The notes under the pieces were generated by a model. It was given only the letters and a program-made list of their open reading frames with translations, searched no databases and was not told where the DNA came from. Of a stretch of DNA of 64,000 nucleotides, positions 27,394 to 36,925 are shown piece after piece. This DNA comes from Thioalkalivibrio sp. AKL19 (lineage in GTDB: Bacteria; Pseudomonadota; Gammaproteobacteria; Ectothiorhodospirales; Ectothiorhodospiraceae): positions 53,703-117,702 of the forward strand of contig NZ_ATUK01000017.1 in the NCBI RefSeq assembly GCF_000420165.1, written 5' to 3'. A program made the position numbers and the translations under genes. Position 1 is the stretch's first letter, and each line of letters opens with the position of its first letter.

Positions 27394-28806
27394 ATGGCTG
27401 GCAAGACCCTGTATGACAAGTTGTGGGAGGCGCATGGGGTGCGCGAGGAGCCGGATGGCTCGACGCTGCTCTACATCGACCGCCACCTGGTGCACGAGGT
27501 GACCAGCCCGCAGGCCTTCGAGGGGCTGCGGCTGGCCGGGCGCAAGCCGTGGCGCGGGGATTCCGTGCTGGCGGTGCCGGACCACAATGTGCCCACTGCC
27601 GACCGCGACAAGGGGATTGCCGACCCGGTCTCGCGCATCCAGGTGGAGACGCTGGAGAGCAACGTCACGAGCCTCGGGCTGAAGTTCTTCCCGATGGCGG
27701 ATGTGCGCCAGGGCATCGTGCACGTGATCGGCCCGGAGCAGGGCGCGACCCTGCCGGGGATGACCGTGGTCTGCGGCGACTCGCATACCTCCACGCATGG
27801 CGCGCTGGGCGCGCTGGCCTTCGGCATCGGCACCTCAGAGGTGGAGCATGTCCTGGCCACCCAGTGCCTGTGGCAAAAGAAGACCAAGGCCATGCAGATC
27901 CGTGTGGAAGGCGAGCTGCGCCCGGGCGTCACCGCCAAGGACGTGGTGCTGGCCATCATCGGCCGCATCGGCACCGCCGGGGGTACCGGCTACGCGATCG
28001 AGTTTGCCGGCTCCGCGATCCGCAGCCTGTCGATCGAGGGCCGCATGAGTATCTGCAACATGTCGATCGAGGCCGGGGCCCGTGCGGGCATGGTCGCGGT
28101 GGACGAGAAGACCATCGAATACGTGCGCGGCAAGCCGCAGGCGCCGACCGGCGAGATGTTCGAGCGCGCGGCCGAGTACTGGCGCACGCTGGTCTCCGAC
28201 CCGGATGCCGAGTTCGACGCGGTGGTGGAGATGGACGCCGCCGAGATCGCCCCGCAGGTTAGCTGGGGCACCTCGCCGGAGATGGTCGCGCCGATCGACG
28301 GGCGGGTGCCGGACCCGGCGGCCGAGTCCGATCCGGTGCGCGCCGAGGGCATGCAGCGGGCCCTGGAGTACATGGACCTGAAGGCGAATACCCCGATGAC
28401 GGAGATCCGTCCGGACAAGGTGTTCATCGGTTCCTGCACCAATTCGCGGATCGAGGACCTGCGTGCCGCTGCCGAGGTGGTGAAGGGCCGCAAGAAGGCC
28501 GACAACATCAAGCTGGCGATGGTGGTGCCGGGCTCCGGGCTGGTGAAGCAGCAGGCGGAGCAGGAGGGGCTGGACCGCATCTTCCTGGATGCCGGCTTCG
28601 AGTGGCGCGAGCCGGGCTGTTCGATGTGCCTGGCGATGAACGCCGACCGCCTGGAGCCGGGCGAGCGCTGCGCCTCGACCTCGAACCGCAACTTCGAGGG
28701 GCGTCAGGGGCAGGGTGGGCGCACGCATCTGGTCAGCCCGTCGCTGGCCGCCGCGGCCGCGGTGGCCGGGCACTTCATTGAACCGTCCGCGTTGAAGGAG
28801 GCGTAA
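27394..28806 (+). CDS. leuC: 3-isopropylmalate dehydratase, large subunit
   Basis: 470 residues. With LeuD it isomerises 2- to 3-isopropylmalate in leucine synthesis. It belongs to the aconitase family with a [4Fe-4S] cluster bound by three cysteines: one in [13 protein letters not shown] and two in [13 protein letters not shown]. The [20 protein letters not shown] and QTRTH-like [13 protein letters not shown] ends are also present. It starts three bases before leuD's leader and is clearly in one operon with leuD. The ribosome site GGGAGTAGG precedes the ATG. leuA is not in the window. Confidence 0.98.
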   Translation: MAGKTLYDKLWEAHGVREEPDGSTLLYIDRHLVHEVTSPQAFEGLRLAGRKPWRGDSVLAVPDHNVPTADRDKGIADPVSRIQVETLESNVTSLGLKFFPMADVRQGIVHVIGPEQGATLPGMTVVCGDSHTSTHGALGALAFGIGTSEVEHVLATQCLWQKKTKAMQIRVEGELRPGVTAKDVVLAIIGRIGTAGGTGYAIEFAGSAIRSLSIEGRMSICNMSIEAGARAGMVAVDEKTIEYVRGKPQAPTGEMFERAAEYWRTLVSDPDAEFDAVVEMDAAEIAPQVSWGTSPEMVAPIDGRVPDPAAESDPVRAEGMQRALEYMDLKANTPMTEIRPDKVFIGSCTNSRIEDLRAAAEVVKGRKKADNIKLAMVVPGSGLVKQQAEQEGLDRIFLDAGFEWREPGCSMCLAMNADRLEPGERCASTSNRNFEGRQGQGGRTHLVSPSLAAAAAVAGHFIEPSALKEA

Positions 28807-28809
28807 GCG

Positions 28810-29460
28810 ATGCAGGCCTTTACCGTACACAAGGGGATCGTCGCGCCGCTGGACCGCTCCAACGTGGATACCGACGCGATCATCCCCAAGCAGTACCTGA
28901 AGTCGGTCAAGCGCACGGGCTTCGGCCCCAATGCCTTCGACGACTGGCGCTACCTGGACCCGGGCGAGCCGGGCATGGACGGCTCGAAGCGCCGGCCGAA
29001 TCCGGACTTTGTGCTGAATCAGGCGCCGTTTGACCAGGCGACCATCCTGCTGGCGCGCAAGAATTTCGGCTGCGGCTCCTCGCGGGAGCACGCGGTGTGG
29101 GCACTGACGGACTTCGGCTTTCGTGCGGTGATTGCGCCGTCGTTCGCGGACATCTTCTTCTCCAACAGCTGCAAGAATGGTCTGCTGCCGGTCGTGCTGG
29201 CCGAGGACGAGGTGCAGAACCTGTTCGAACAGGTGGAGGCGAATCCGGGTGCACAGGTCGAGGTGAATCTGGAAGAGATGACCGTGACCGCGCCGGACGG
29301 TACGGTATTCGACTTTACGCTGGACGAGGACCGCCGCCATCGGCTGCTGAACGGGCTGGACGATATCGCCCTGACGCTGCAGTTCGCGGACGATATCCGC
29401 GCCTTCGAGGAGCGCCAGCGCCGCGAATGGCCGTGGATGGCGGAGCGCGCGCAGGGCTGA
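28810..29460 (+). CDS. leuD: 3-isopropylmalate dehydratase, small subunit
   Basis: 216 residues, the standard LeuD length. It provides the swivelling domain that closes the LeuC active site. Conserved stretches: [35 protein letters not shown] and [17 protein letters not shown]. The start is three bases after the leuC stop with AAGGAGG at 28796-28802 inside the leuC end. A REP-like inverted pair separates it from leuB, so transcript stability may differ on either side. Confidence 0.98.
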   Translation: MQAFTVHKGIVAPLDRSNVDTDAIIPKQYLKSVKRTGFGPNAFDDWRYLDPGEPGMDGSKRRPNPDFVLNQAPFDQATILLARKNFGCGSSREHAVWALTDFGFRAVIAPSFADIFFSNSCKNGLLPVVLAEDEVQNLFEQVEANPGAQVEVNLEEMTVTAPDGTVFDFTLDEDRRHRLLNGLDDIALTLQFADDIRAFEERQRREWPWMAERAQG

Positions 29461-29466
29461 ATCGTA

Positions 29467-29549
29467 CCCCCTGTGTAGGAGGCCAGCTCTCTGGCCGATG
29501 GGGCGCTGGTCAGGCCCGATCGCCGAGAGGGCTCGGCTCCTACAGGGGC
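29467..29549. repeat. REP-like inverted pair between leuD and leuB
   Basis: 29467-29502 and the reverse complement of 29514-29549 share the pattern CCCCTG(TG)TAGGAGCC followed by a CTCT-centred hairpin. Each arm also folds on itself (GGCCAG-CTCT-CTGGCC in the left, CCGAG-AGGG-CTCGG in the right). This resembles BIME-type paired REPs. Confidence 0.75.
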
Positions 29550-29591
29550 GGCGGATAAATTACAGAGTAATCATGTAGTCAGGAGAGGTTT

Positions 29592-30665
29592 GTGAGCCGA
29601 ATTCTGGTGTTGCCCGGGGACGGGATTGGGCCCGAGATCGTGGCCGAGGCGCTGAAGGTGCTGGAGCGCGTGGGCGAGATCGGCGGTCTGGATCTGGAGG
29701 TCGAGCAGGGCCTGATCGGGGGCGCGGCGCATGACGCGGCCGGGCACCCCTATCCGGAGGCCACCCGCGAGGCGGCGCGTCGTGCAGACGCGATCCTGCT
29801 GGGCGCGGTGGGCGGCCCGCAATACGAGTCGCTGGAGCGCGACCTGCGCCCCGAGCGTGGGCTGCTGGGCATCCGCTCGGATCTCGGCCTGTTCGCGAAC
29901 CTGCGCCCGGCGATCCTGTATCCGCAGCTGGCCTCGGCCTCCACGCTCAAGCCCGAGGTGGTCAGCGGGCTCGACATCCTGATCGTGCGCGAGCTGACCG
30001 GGGGGATCTACTTTGGCCAGCCACGCGGCATCGAGGAGCGCCATGGCGAGCGGGTCGGGTTCAATACGCTGGTTTACAGCGAATCCGAGATCGAACGCAT
30101 CGCCCGCGCGGGTTTCGAGGCTGCAATGCGCCGGAACAAGCGCGTGTGTTCCGTGGACAAGGCGAATGTGCTGGAGGTCTCCGAGCTGTGGCGCGAGGTG
30201 GTCGAGCGCGTCGGAAAGGAATTCCCCGAGGTCGAGCTTTCGCACATGTATGTGGACAACGCCGCGATGCAGCTGGTGCGTGATCCCAAGCAGTTCGACG
30301 TGATGGTGACCGGCAACATGTTCGGCGACATCCTGTCGGATGCCGCCGCGATGCTGACCGGCTCCATCGGCATGCTACCGTCCGCGTCGCTGAACAGCGA
30401 GGGCGTGGGCCTGTACGAGCCGATCCACGGCTCGGCGCCCGACATTGCCGGACAGGGCAAGGCCAACCCGATGGCGACGGTGCTGTCGGTCGCGATGCTG
30501 TTGCGGCACAGCCTGAACCGCAACGACCTGGCCGAACGCGTCGAGGCCGCCGTGGGCCGGGTGCTGGATCAGGGCCTGCGCACGCCGGATATCTTCGGTG
30601 ACGGCATGACGCTGGTGGGCACGCAGGGCATGGGTGATGCCCTGGTCGCTGCGCTGGAAAGCTAG
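29592..30665 (+). CDS. leuB: 3-isopropylmalate dehydrogenase
   Basis: 357 residues. Oxidatively decarboxylates 3-isopropylmalate to 2-oxoisocaproate with NAD+. The N-terminus [19 protein letters not shown], the [14 protein letters not shown] motif that separates LeuB from isocitrate dehydrogenase, [10 protein letters not shown] and [19 protein letters not shown] are present. It starts with GTG at 29592 after AGGAGAGG. It follows leuD in the same direction across a 131-base repeat-bearing gap. Confidence 0.98.
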   Translation: MSRILVLPGDGIGPEIVAEALKVLERVGEIGGLDLEVEQGLIGGAAHDAAGHPYPEATREAARRADAILLGAVGGPQYESLERDLRPERGLLGIRSDLGLFANLRPAILYPQLASASTLKPEVVSGLDILIVRELTGGIYFGQPRGIEERHGERVGFNTLVYSESEIERIARAGFEAAMRRNKRVCSVDKANVLEVSELWREVVERVGKEFPEVELSHMYVDNAAMQLVRDPKQFDVMVTGNMFGDILSDAAAMLTGSIGMLPSASLNSEGVGLYEPIHGSAPDIAGQGKANPMATVLSVAMLLRHSLNRNDLAERVEAAVGRVLDQGLRTPDIFGDGMTLVGTQGMGDALVAALES

Positions 30666-30679
30666 GTCTTGTAGCAGAT

Positions 30680-30824
30680 GATGCGTCTCGCTGTGCTCAG
30701 CGCATCCTACGGGTGGAACGACAAATCAACAGGACCGTAGGATGTGTTGAACGCAGTGAAACGCATCATTGCGTCCGCCGGGGAAGAGATTGATGCGATT
30801 CGCTGCGCTCGTCGCATCCTACGG
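30680..30824. repeat. Cluster of three REP-like elements between leuB and asd
   Basis: Copies at 30680-30712 (minus), 30735-30768 (plus) and 30792-30824 (minus) share CCGTAGGATG-CGCTGAGCGCAG-like sequence ending in GCATC. Each is an imperfect hairpin and orientations alternate, typical of REP/BIME clusters. No gene lies in the 30666-30876 gap. Confidence 0.8.
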
Positions 30825-30876
30825 TCTGGAACTAATATCAATAGCTTGAAGATTAAAATTAAACCGGGAATTAACG

Positions 30877-31902
30877 ATGAGTGACCGCAAGTTTGACGTG
30901 GCCGTGGTCGGTGCAACGGGCGCCGTCGGCGAGACCCTGCTGGCCATCCTGGCCGAGCGTGATCTGCCGCTGGGGCGAGTGCATGCGCTGGCCAGCGCCC
31001 GCTCGGTGGGCAAGACGGTCGCCTTCGGGAATCGCGAACTGGAGGTCGAGGACCTGGCGACCTTCGACTTCTCCACGGTGCAGATCGGGCTGTTCTCGCC
31101 GGGCGCCTCGGTTTCGGCGGAGTACGCACCGAAGGCCGCGGCCGCGGGCTGCGTGGTGATCGATAACACCTCGCAGTTCCGCTACGACCCGGAGATCCCG
31201 CTGGTGATACCGGAGGTGAACCCGGACGCGGTCGGCGATTACACGAAACACGGGATCATCGCGAACCCGAACTGCTCGACCATCCAGATGCTGGTGGCGC
31301 TGAAGCCGCTGCACGACGCGGTGGGTATCGAACGTATCAACGTGGCGACCTATCAGGCCGTGTCCGGTACCGGCAAGGAGGCGATCGAGGAGCTCGCGCA
31401 CCAGACGGCGGCGTTGCTGAATGGCCGTCCGGTGGAGTGCAACGTGTATCCCAAGCAGATTGCCTTCAACGCACTGCCGCACATCGACGTCTTCCAGGAC
31501 AATGGCTACACCAAGGAAGAGATGAAGATGGTGTGGGAGACCCGCAAGATCATGGGCGACGAATCCATCCTGGTGAACCCGACCGCGGTGCGCATTCCGG
31601 TGTTTTACGGGCACTCCGAGGCGCTGCACATCGAGACCCGCGAGAAGATCAGCGCCGAGAAGGCGCGCGAGATCCTGTCCGCCGCGCCGGGGATCACCGT
31701 CCTGGACAAGCACGAGGATGGCGGCTATCCGACCGCCGTCACCGAGGGCTCCGGCAAGGATGCGGTGTTCGTGGGCCGCATCCGCGAGGACATTTCGCAT
31801 CCCCGTGGACTGGACCTGTGGGTGGTGTCCGACAACGTGCGCAAGGGTGCCGCGCTGAACACGATCCAGATCGCGGAGGTTTTGATCCGGGATTACCTGT
31901 GA
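30877..31902 (+). CDS. asd: Aspartate-semialdehyde dehydrogenase
   Basis: 341 residues. Reduces aspartyl phosphate to aspartate semialdehyde, the entry to lysine, threonine, methionine and diaminopimelate. NADP-binding start VAVVGATGAVGETLLAIL; catalytic cysteine C133 in IIANPNCSTIQ; the later PTAVRIPVFYGHSEAL and GKDAVFVGRIREDIS are typical. It belongs to the 340-residue subfamily found in Pseudomonas next to leuB and fimV. The ATG is preceded by GGGAA. A short hairpin (GCCGGGG/CCCCGGC at 31919-31937) follows the stop but has no T-run. Confidence 0.97.
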   Translation: MSDRKFDVAVVGATGAVGETLLAILAERDLPLGRVHALASARSVGKTVAFGNRELEVEDLATFDFSTVQIGLFSPGASVSAEYAPKAAAAGCVVIDNTSQFRYDPEIPLVIPEVNPDAVGDYTKHGIIANPNCSTIQMLVALKPLHDAVGIERINVATYQAVSGTGKEAIEELAHQTAALLNGRPVECNVYPKQIAFNALPHIDVFQDNGYTKEEMKMVWETRKIMGDESILVNPTAVRIPVFYGHSEALHIETREKISAEKAREILSAAPGITVLDKHEDGGYPTAVTEGSGKDAVFVGRIREDISHPRGLDLWVVSDNVRKGAALNTIQIAEVLIRDYL

Positions 31903-32011
31903 TTTAATCCGGGAAAACGCCGGGGAGCTTCCCCGGCACATCCGTGGCCAGGGGGTCGTCGGCCGTGCCGGCCGGGGCATTGCGGCCACGCGGCACTTTC
32001 AGGGGGAATTC

Positions 32012-34507
32012 GTGCGCAAGTTATTGGTTGGGTTTTTGTTCTTGCTGCTGGTGGCCCCGGCGTCCTCGAACTCCGTGGGCTTCGGTGAAGTCGACCTTCA
32101 ATCCTTCCTGAATCAACCCTTGCGGGCGGAGATTCCCTTGCGGGGCGCGGCGGCGGTCGCGGATTCCCTGCGCATTCGCCAGGCATCCGAGGATGCATAC
32201 CGCCGGGCCGGCCTGAATCGTGGCGGTGTTCCGGGCGACCTGAACATCGAGGTCGAAGGGGACCGGGTCGTCCTGACCACCCGGCGGCCGGTGCGCGAGC
32301 CCTATGTCGGCATCCTGCTGGAAGCCCGCTGGGACGGTGGTCGTTCAATGCGCGAGGTCTCGCTGCTGCTGGATCCCCCGGGCACCATGCCCTCGGGCGC
32401 CGCGTCTCCGTCCGTGAGTCAGGCGCCGGATACGGCACCGCGCACGCCCCGCGAGGGCGAAACCATCCGGGTGCGCAGTGGCGACACGCTTTACGCGGTT
32501 GTGCGCCGCAGCGGGATCTCGGGGTACAGCGACGAGCAAGCCATGCTCGCGTTCCTGGACGCCAACCCGCAGGCCTTCATCGGCAACAACATCAATTCCC
32601 TGCGCGCGGATGCCGAACTGCGCACGCCAACCCGCGAGCAGCTGGATGCCCGCAGCACCGCCGAGGCGCGTGCCGAGGTAGCCGACCAGACCCGCTCCTG
32701 GCAGGAATCCACTCGCGCGGCTCGCGAAGAGCCCGAACCCGCTCCGGCCGAGGACGATGTCGCCGCAGTCGAGGACGAAGCCGAGGCGGTGGACGAAGAA
32801 GCAGTAGCAGCGGAAGAACCTGCCACGGCGGTCGAGGATGACGAGGCGGCGGTCGCGGACGCCGACCCGGCCGTGAGCGAGGACGATGCCGCTGCAGTCG
32901 AGGAGTCCGTGAGCGAGGAAGCGGCGGCGGAAGACCGGCTGGAGATCGTGGCCGACCTGCTGCCGGAAGACGCCGAGGCGGGCGCCGCGCAGGGCGGTTC
33001 CGAGGAGCTGTTGCAGGAGGCCCTGCTGTCCCAGCGCGCCGAGATGGAAGGGATGCGCCAAGAGCTCTCCGAACTGCGCGACGAACTCGGCGAGCGCGGT
33101 CGCCTGGCCGATATTTCCAGCGAGAACATGGCCGAACTCGAGGAGCAGCTGAGCCAGCTGCGTGCCGAACGCGAACAGCTGCGCACCCGTCTGGATCGGG
33201 CGGATGCGGAGCGCAATGCGCCGCTGCACGAGCGCATCATGAACGATCCGCTGTTGCTGATGATGGCGATCGCGCTGGTGATTCTGCTGCTGCTGGTGCT
33301 GCTCGCCTTCGCCCGTGGCGGTCGTCGCGAGGTCATGGCGGATGATCGCGGTACCGGTCTGAAGCCGCGGGCCGACAACAGCAAGGTGCAGGCGTCGACC
33401 ATGGCCACCGCGGGGTACGAGGCGCGTGAAGTCGAGGGCAGCGATCGTGGCGCGGGTGCCGGGGCGTCCGGGGCCGCGACCGCGGCTGCGGCCGGAACGA
33501 TCGTGGGGACGGCCGCTTCGCGCTCGGACGATGTGGAAGAGACCACGCAGGAGGAATCCGCGCATCCCCCGGCCGAGCCCGAGGAAGGGGTCGGTGAAGT
33601 GGTCGTCTCCAGCACCGGCGAGGGTGCGGCGGGCATGGACGACGTGCTGGCCGAGGTGGATGTCTGCCTGGCCTATGGCATGAACGACCAGGCGGTCGAG
33701 ACGCTGAACGCCGCCCTGAAGGAGAACCCGGACAACAAGCAGTACCGGCTCAAGCTGGTCGAGGCCCATGTGGCGCTCGAGGACGAGGCGGGCGCACGCG
33801 AGGCGGCGACCGCCCTGCGCGATCGCCTGGGTCCGGACGACGATGCCCTGCGCGATCGCCTCTCGGAGCTGGAGTCGAAGTTGGGCGGCGCGTCCGGGGC
33901 GGCCGGCGTCGCCAGCGCCGACTCCCTTGACGAGCCGGCTTCAATGGAGCCGGGGACTGCCGGGGACGATGCGGACAGCAACGAGATCGATTTCTCCGGT
34001 CTGGAGTTGCCGGAAACCGACGAGGCCGAGCCGCGAGCGGATGCGCAAGAGCCGGGCGCGGGAGAAGATCAGGGGCTGTCGTTCGATATCGACGAGAACC
34101 TGGAACAGGACCTGGCCAGTGCGGCCGAGGCGGGTGCGGAAGAAGGGCAGACGGACGATGATCTGAATAACCTGTCCTTCGACCTCGACGAGAACGAGCT
34201 TCCGGATCTCGATGCGCCCGCCAGTGGCGGTGACAGTGGCGAAGGGCAGGAGACCGGGCTGGATGTGGACGAGGAGCTTCCGGCTTCGGGCGAGGCGTTC
34301 GCAGCGCCGGAATCGGCCGATGCCGGGGAAGGTCCGGATGGGGCTGGCGATGACGAGAACGTCACGCGGCTGAGTCTGGCCCAGGCCTACGCGGACATGG
34401 GCGACGCGGAGGGCGCGCAGGAGCTCATCGACGAGGTTCTGGCCTCCGGTACCGACGAACAGAAGCGGGAGGCCGAGGCGATCCGGGATCAGATTCAGGG
34501 AAGCTGA
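32012..34507 (+). CDS. fimV: FimV-like pole-organising/pilus assembly protein
   Basis: 831 residues. A signal peptide (RKLLVGFLFLLLVAP) precedes the FimV N-terminal domain (FGEVDLQSFLNQPLRAEI). A LysM-like domain lies at about residues 150-215 (GETIRVRSGDTLYAVVR). A very acidic Ala/Glu/Asp stretch, a coiled coil (about 330-400), a single membrane helix (about 411-432, LLLMMAIALVILLLLVLLAF) and a cytoplasmic TPR-like region (residues 543 on) follow. The conserved C-terminal FimV motif (TRLSLAQAYADMGDAEGAQE) closes it. In Pseudomonas FimV supports type IV pili and polar assembly. GTG start after AGGGGGAA; the asd-fimV-truA order is conserved. The gene ends at a strong terminator. Confidence 0.94.
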   Translation: MRKLLVGFLFLLLVAPASSNSVGFGEVDLQSFLNQPLRAEIPLRGAAAVADSLRIRQASEDAYRRAGLNRGGVPGDLNIEVEGDRVVLTTRRPVREPYVGILLEARWDGGRSMREVSLLLDPPGTMPSGAASPSVSQAPDTAPRTPREGETIRVRSGDTLYAVVRRSGISGYSDEQAMLAFLDANPQAFIGNNINSLRADAELRTPTREQLDARSTAEARAEVADQTRSWQESTRAAREEPEPAPAEDDVAAVEDEAEAVDEEAVAAEEPATAVEDDEAAVADADPAVSEDDAAAVEESVSEEAAAEDRLEIVADLLPEDAEAGAAQGGSEELLQEALLSQRAEMEGMRQELSELRDELGERGRLADISSENMAELEEQLSQLRAEREQLRTRLDRADAERNAPLHERIMNDPLLLMMAIALVILLLLVLLAFARGGRREVMADDRGTGLKPRADNSKVQASTMATAGYEAREVEGSDRGAGAGASGAATAAAAGTIVGTAASRSDDVEETTQEESAHPPAEPEEGVGEVVVSSTGEGAAGMDDVLAEVDVCLAYGMNDQAVETLNAALKENPDNKQYRLKLVEAHVALEDEAGAREAATALRDRLGPDDDALRDRLSELESKLGGASGAAGVASADSLDEPASMEPGTAGDDADSNEIDFSGLELPETDEAEPRADAQEPGAGEDQGLSFDIDENLEQDLASAAEAGAEEGQTDDDLNNLSFDLDENELPDLDAPASGGDSGEGQETGLDVDEELPASGEAFAAPESADAGEGPDGAGDDENVTRLSLAQAYADMGDAEGAQELIDEVLASGTDEQKREAEAIRDQIQGS

Positions 34508-34574
34508 TTGCTGGAGCCTGGGCGTGCCGGGCGCGTGAGGCCGGCACCGAGGACCGATCATGGCTGCGACGTAC

Positions 34575-34612
34575 GGCCCCGCCCGGAGAGGATCTCCCGG
34601 GCGGGGCCTTTT
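34575..34612 (+). terminator. Rho-independent terminator after fimV
   Basis: A 12-base perfect stem (GGCCCCGCCCGG at 34575-34586 with CCGGGCGGGGCC at 34597-34608), a 10-base loop, then TTTT. Confidence 0.92.
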
Positions 34613-34639
34613 GGTTTCGAGGTTGGAGATAGACGCTGA

Positions 34640-35365
34640 GTGGTGACGAGCCCGGAGCAACCGATCAGTTCAGCCCCCACCGCGGGCGAGGCCGCATCCG
34701 CGGGGGCGGCGCTGCTGGGAGTGCTGGGAGTCTCCGCGGCGCTGGTGCCGGCCGGGCCGCTGGCGGTGGCCGTCGCCGGTGTGGTGGCCGGTGGGCTGGC
34801 CTTGACCGGTCTGGACTGGGGGCGTGTGGGCCGGCTGGTACTGCGCCTGAAATGGTTTTATCTCTCGCTGTTGGTGTTCTACGGGTTGTGGCCCACGGGG
34901 TCCGGAGACTGGGTCACGGGGCTGCAGGAGGCCGGATGGCGGATCGTCGCACTGATGCTGGTAGTAGTCCTGGTGGTCTGGCTGACCGGACGCTTCCCGC
35001 GGCCGGCCCTGGTGCGCGCCCTTGGCGGTATTCTGAGCGGCCCTCGCCAGGTGCTGGGGCGCTGGGGCGAGCGCTTCGCGCGACGCCTGTTTCTGGCACT
35101 GGCCATTTTCGAGGGTGAGCGGTCGGCGCTGGAGCAACGCCGGGCGGGCCTGCGCGGAGTGCGTCGAGCACGCTTGGCACAGGTCCGGGAATGGCTAGTC
35201 CTGCGCCTGGATCAGGCACTCGCGGGGAGTGGCGATGTCGCGGCAGATATCCCGGCGGAATCCGGGATCCCTTTGGGCGGGCGAATCCCCAAGGGTGCGC
35301 TGGTCTGGCTGTGGGCGGGCGTGGTGGCGGTCTGGTGCGTGGCACTGGGAACAGGGATTGAGTAG
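34640..35365 (+). CDS. Multi-span membrane protein of unknown function between fimV and truA
   Basis: 241 residues, not recognised. Hydrophobic segments at about 21-57 (Ala/Gly/Val-rich), 73-85 (WFYLSLLVFYGLW), 100-118 (GWRIVALMLVVVLVVWLTG) and 219-239. An Arg-rich cytoplasmic loop at about 140-190 (ERFARRLFLALAIFEGERSA) lies between the third and fourth segments. It loosely recalls CbiQ/EcfT-type coupling proteins in its helix-then-basic-loop layout, but I see no diagnostic motif and do not assign it. The start is GTG at 34640 or the next GTG; the ribosome site is weak. truA follows after seven bases. Confidence 0.7.
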   Translation: MVTSPEQPISSAPTAGEAASAGAALLGVLGVSAALVPAGPLAVAVAGVVAGGLALTGLDWGRVGRLVLRLKWFYLSLLVFYGLWPTGSGDWVTGLQEAGWRIVALMLVVVLVVWLTGRFPRPALVRALGGILSGPRQVLGRWGERFARRLFLALAIFEGERSALEQRRAGLRGVRRARLAQVREWLVLRLDQALAGSGDVAADIPAESGIPLGGRIPKGALVWLWAGVVAVWCVALGTGIE

Positions 35366-35372
35366 GGGTCAG

Positions 35373-36215
35373 ATGTCGGTGTCGTCCGGATTGGGGTTGG
35401 AGCCGGCCACGCGCCAGCGCTGGGCGCTGGGTGTGGAATACGATGGCCGCGGGCTGCTGGGCTGGCAACGACAAAAGGACGGTCCAAGCGTGCAGGGACA
35501 CCTGGAGGCGGCGCTGGGCTTCGTGGCGAATCACCCGGTGGACCTGAGTTGTGCGGGGCGTACCGATGCGGGGGTGCATGCCACCGCGCAGGTGGTGCAC
35601 TTTGACACCCCGGCGCAACGCGAACCACACGCCTGGGTCCTGGGGAGCAACAGTCGCCTGCCGGACGCGATCGCGCTGACCTGGGCGCAGCCGGTGCCCG
35701 ATACCTTCCATGCCCGGTTCGGGGCATTCGGGAGGCGCTACCGCTATGTGATCGCGAATCGCGAGGTCCGGCCGGCGCTCGAGGCCGGGCGGGTATCGTG
35801 GTGGCGACGGCCGCTGGATGCCCAGCGCATGCATCAGGCCGGTCAGGCCTTCGTGGGGGAGCACGATTTCAGCAGCCTGCGGGCGGCGGCGTGCCAGGCC
35901 AAGTCCCCCGTGCGGCGGGTGCATTCGCTGTCGGTGACCCGGCGCGGCGCCTACGTCATCCTGGATATCCACGCGAATGCCTTTCTGCACCACATGGTGC
36001 GGAATATCGCCGGCGTTCTGCTGGCGGTTGGGGAGGGTCGGGCCGAAGTGGGCTGGCCGATGGAGGTGCTGGCGGCGCGGGATCGGCGCGCGTCGGGTAT
36101 TACGGCCCCGGCCGGTGGGCTCTATTTCGTCCAGGTCGAGTACTCGGCGGAGTTCGAGTTGCCGATCGCGAGCGGGCCGGTGCTGGAAGGTATTCCGGGG
36201 AATGGAGCGGGGTGA
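35373..36215 (+). CDS. truA: tRNA pseudouridine(38-40) synthase
   Basis: 280 residues. Converts uridines 38-40 of the tRNA anticodon arm to pseudouridine. The catalytic Asp is in CAGRTDAGVHATAQV. GVEYDGRGLLGWQRQ at the N-terminus and NAFLHHMVRNIAGVLL near the C-terminus are standard TruA motifs. The ATG at 35373 is chosen because the conserved GVEYDG block begins about 18 residues later. The upstream frame is out of register with the membrane-protein gene it would overlap. Next in line is trpF, as in Pseudomonas. Confidence 0.96.
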   Translation: MSVSSGLGLEPATRQRWALGVEYDGRGLLGWQRQKDGPSVQGHLEAALGFVANHPVDLSCAGRTDAGVHATAQVVHFDTPAQREPHAWVLGSNSRLPDAIALTWAQPVPDTFHARFGAFGRRYRYVIANREVRPALEAGRVSWWRRPLDAQRMHQAGQAFVGEHDFSSLRAAACQAKSPVRRVHSLSVTRRGAYVILDIHANAFLHHMVRNIAGVLLAVGEGRAEVGWPMEVLAARDRRASGITAPAGGLYFVQVEYSAEFELPIASGPVLEGIPGNGAG

Positions 36216-36283
36216 TTGCGGGAAAGCCGGATCAGGGGCCGGGTTCTGGTAGGCTTGCGGCTCGTTTCTTCGAGTCGGCGGGC

Positions 36284-36925
36284 ATGCGGTACAGGGTCAA
36301 GATCTGCGGAGTCACCACCCCGGAACAGGCGCGTGCCGCGGCGCAGGCCGGGGCGGATGCGATCGGGCTGGTGTTTCACGCCCCGAGCCGCCGGGCGGTG
36401 GAGCCGGCCCGGGCCGCGGCCATCGTGGCGGCCCTGCCGCCGTTCGTGACCACGGTGGGGTTGTTCGTGGACCCGGAACCCTCCCGGGTCGAGCAGGTGC
36501 TGCAGACGGTGGGGCTGGACTGCCTTCAGTTTCACGGGCACGAGACCGCACCGTCCTGCGCGCGCTTCGGGCGGCCCTATCTGAAGGCCATCGCGATGGG
36601 CGAAGGGCAGGACCCACGTCCGGTGATGGATGCGCACGCGGATGCCCAGGGTTTCCTGCTGGACAGCCATGGCGGAGGGCGCAGTGGCGGGTCGGGGCAT
36701 CGCTTCGACTGGCAGCGCGTGCCCGATGCCCTGGACCGGCCCTGGTTGCTGGCCGGCGGGCTGGATGCCGACTCGGTGCGCGTGGCGCTGGAACACCTGC
36801 GCCCGTACGGGGTCGATGTGAGTTCCGGGGTGGAATCCGCACCGGGGATCAAGGATGCACGGCGCATGCGGGCCTTCGTGCAGGCCGTGCGCCAATGCGA
36901 GGTGGAGATTGATGGACAAGATTGA
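36284..36925 (+). CDS. trpF: Phosphoribosylanthranilate isomerase
   Basis: 213 residues. Third dedicated enzyme of tryptophan synthesis, isomerising N-(5-phosphoribosyl)anthranilate. [20 protein letters not shown] carries the catalytic Cys, [10 protein letters not shown] the central strand, and [19 protein letters not shown] the phosphate-binding end. The ATG at 36284 lies seven residues before KICG. A GTG at 36212 overlapping the truA stop is an alternative that would add 24 residues. It overlaps trpB by 14 bases. trpE/G/D/C are not in the window. Confidence 0.96.
   Translation: MRYRVKICGVTTPEQARAAAQAGADAIGLVFHAPSRRAVEPARAAAIVAALPPFVTTVGLFVDPEPSRVEQVLQTVGLDCLQFHGHETAPSCARFGRPYLKAIAMGEGQDPRPVMDAHADAQGFLLDSHGGGRSGGSGHRFDWQRVPDALDRPWLLAGGLDADSVRVALEHLRPYGVDVSSGVESAPGIKDARRMRAFVQAVRQCEVEIDGQD

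Noticed and set aside
27055..27798. A minus-strand open frame crossing the repeat element into leuC
   Set aside because: It runs through inverted repeats and antisense to the conserved start of leuC.
31919..31937. Hairpin GCCGGGG/CCCCGGC after asd considered as a terminator
   Set aside because: Seven-base stem without a T-run; too weak to call.
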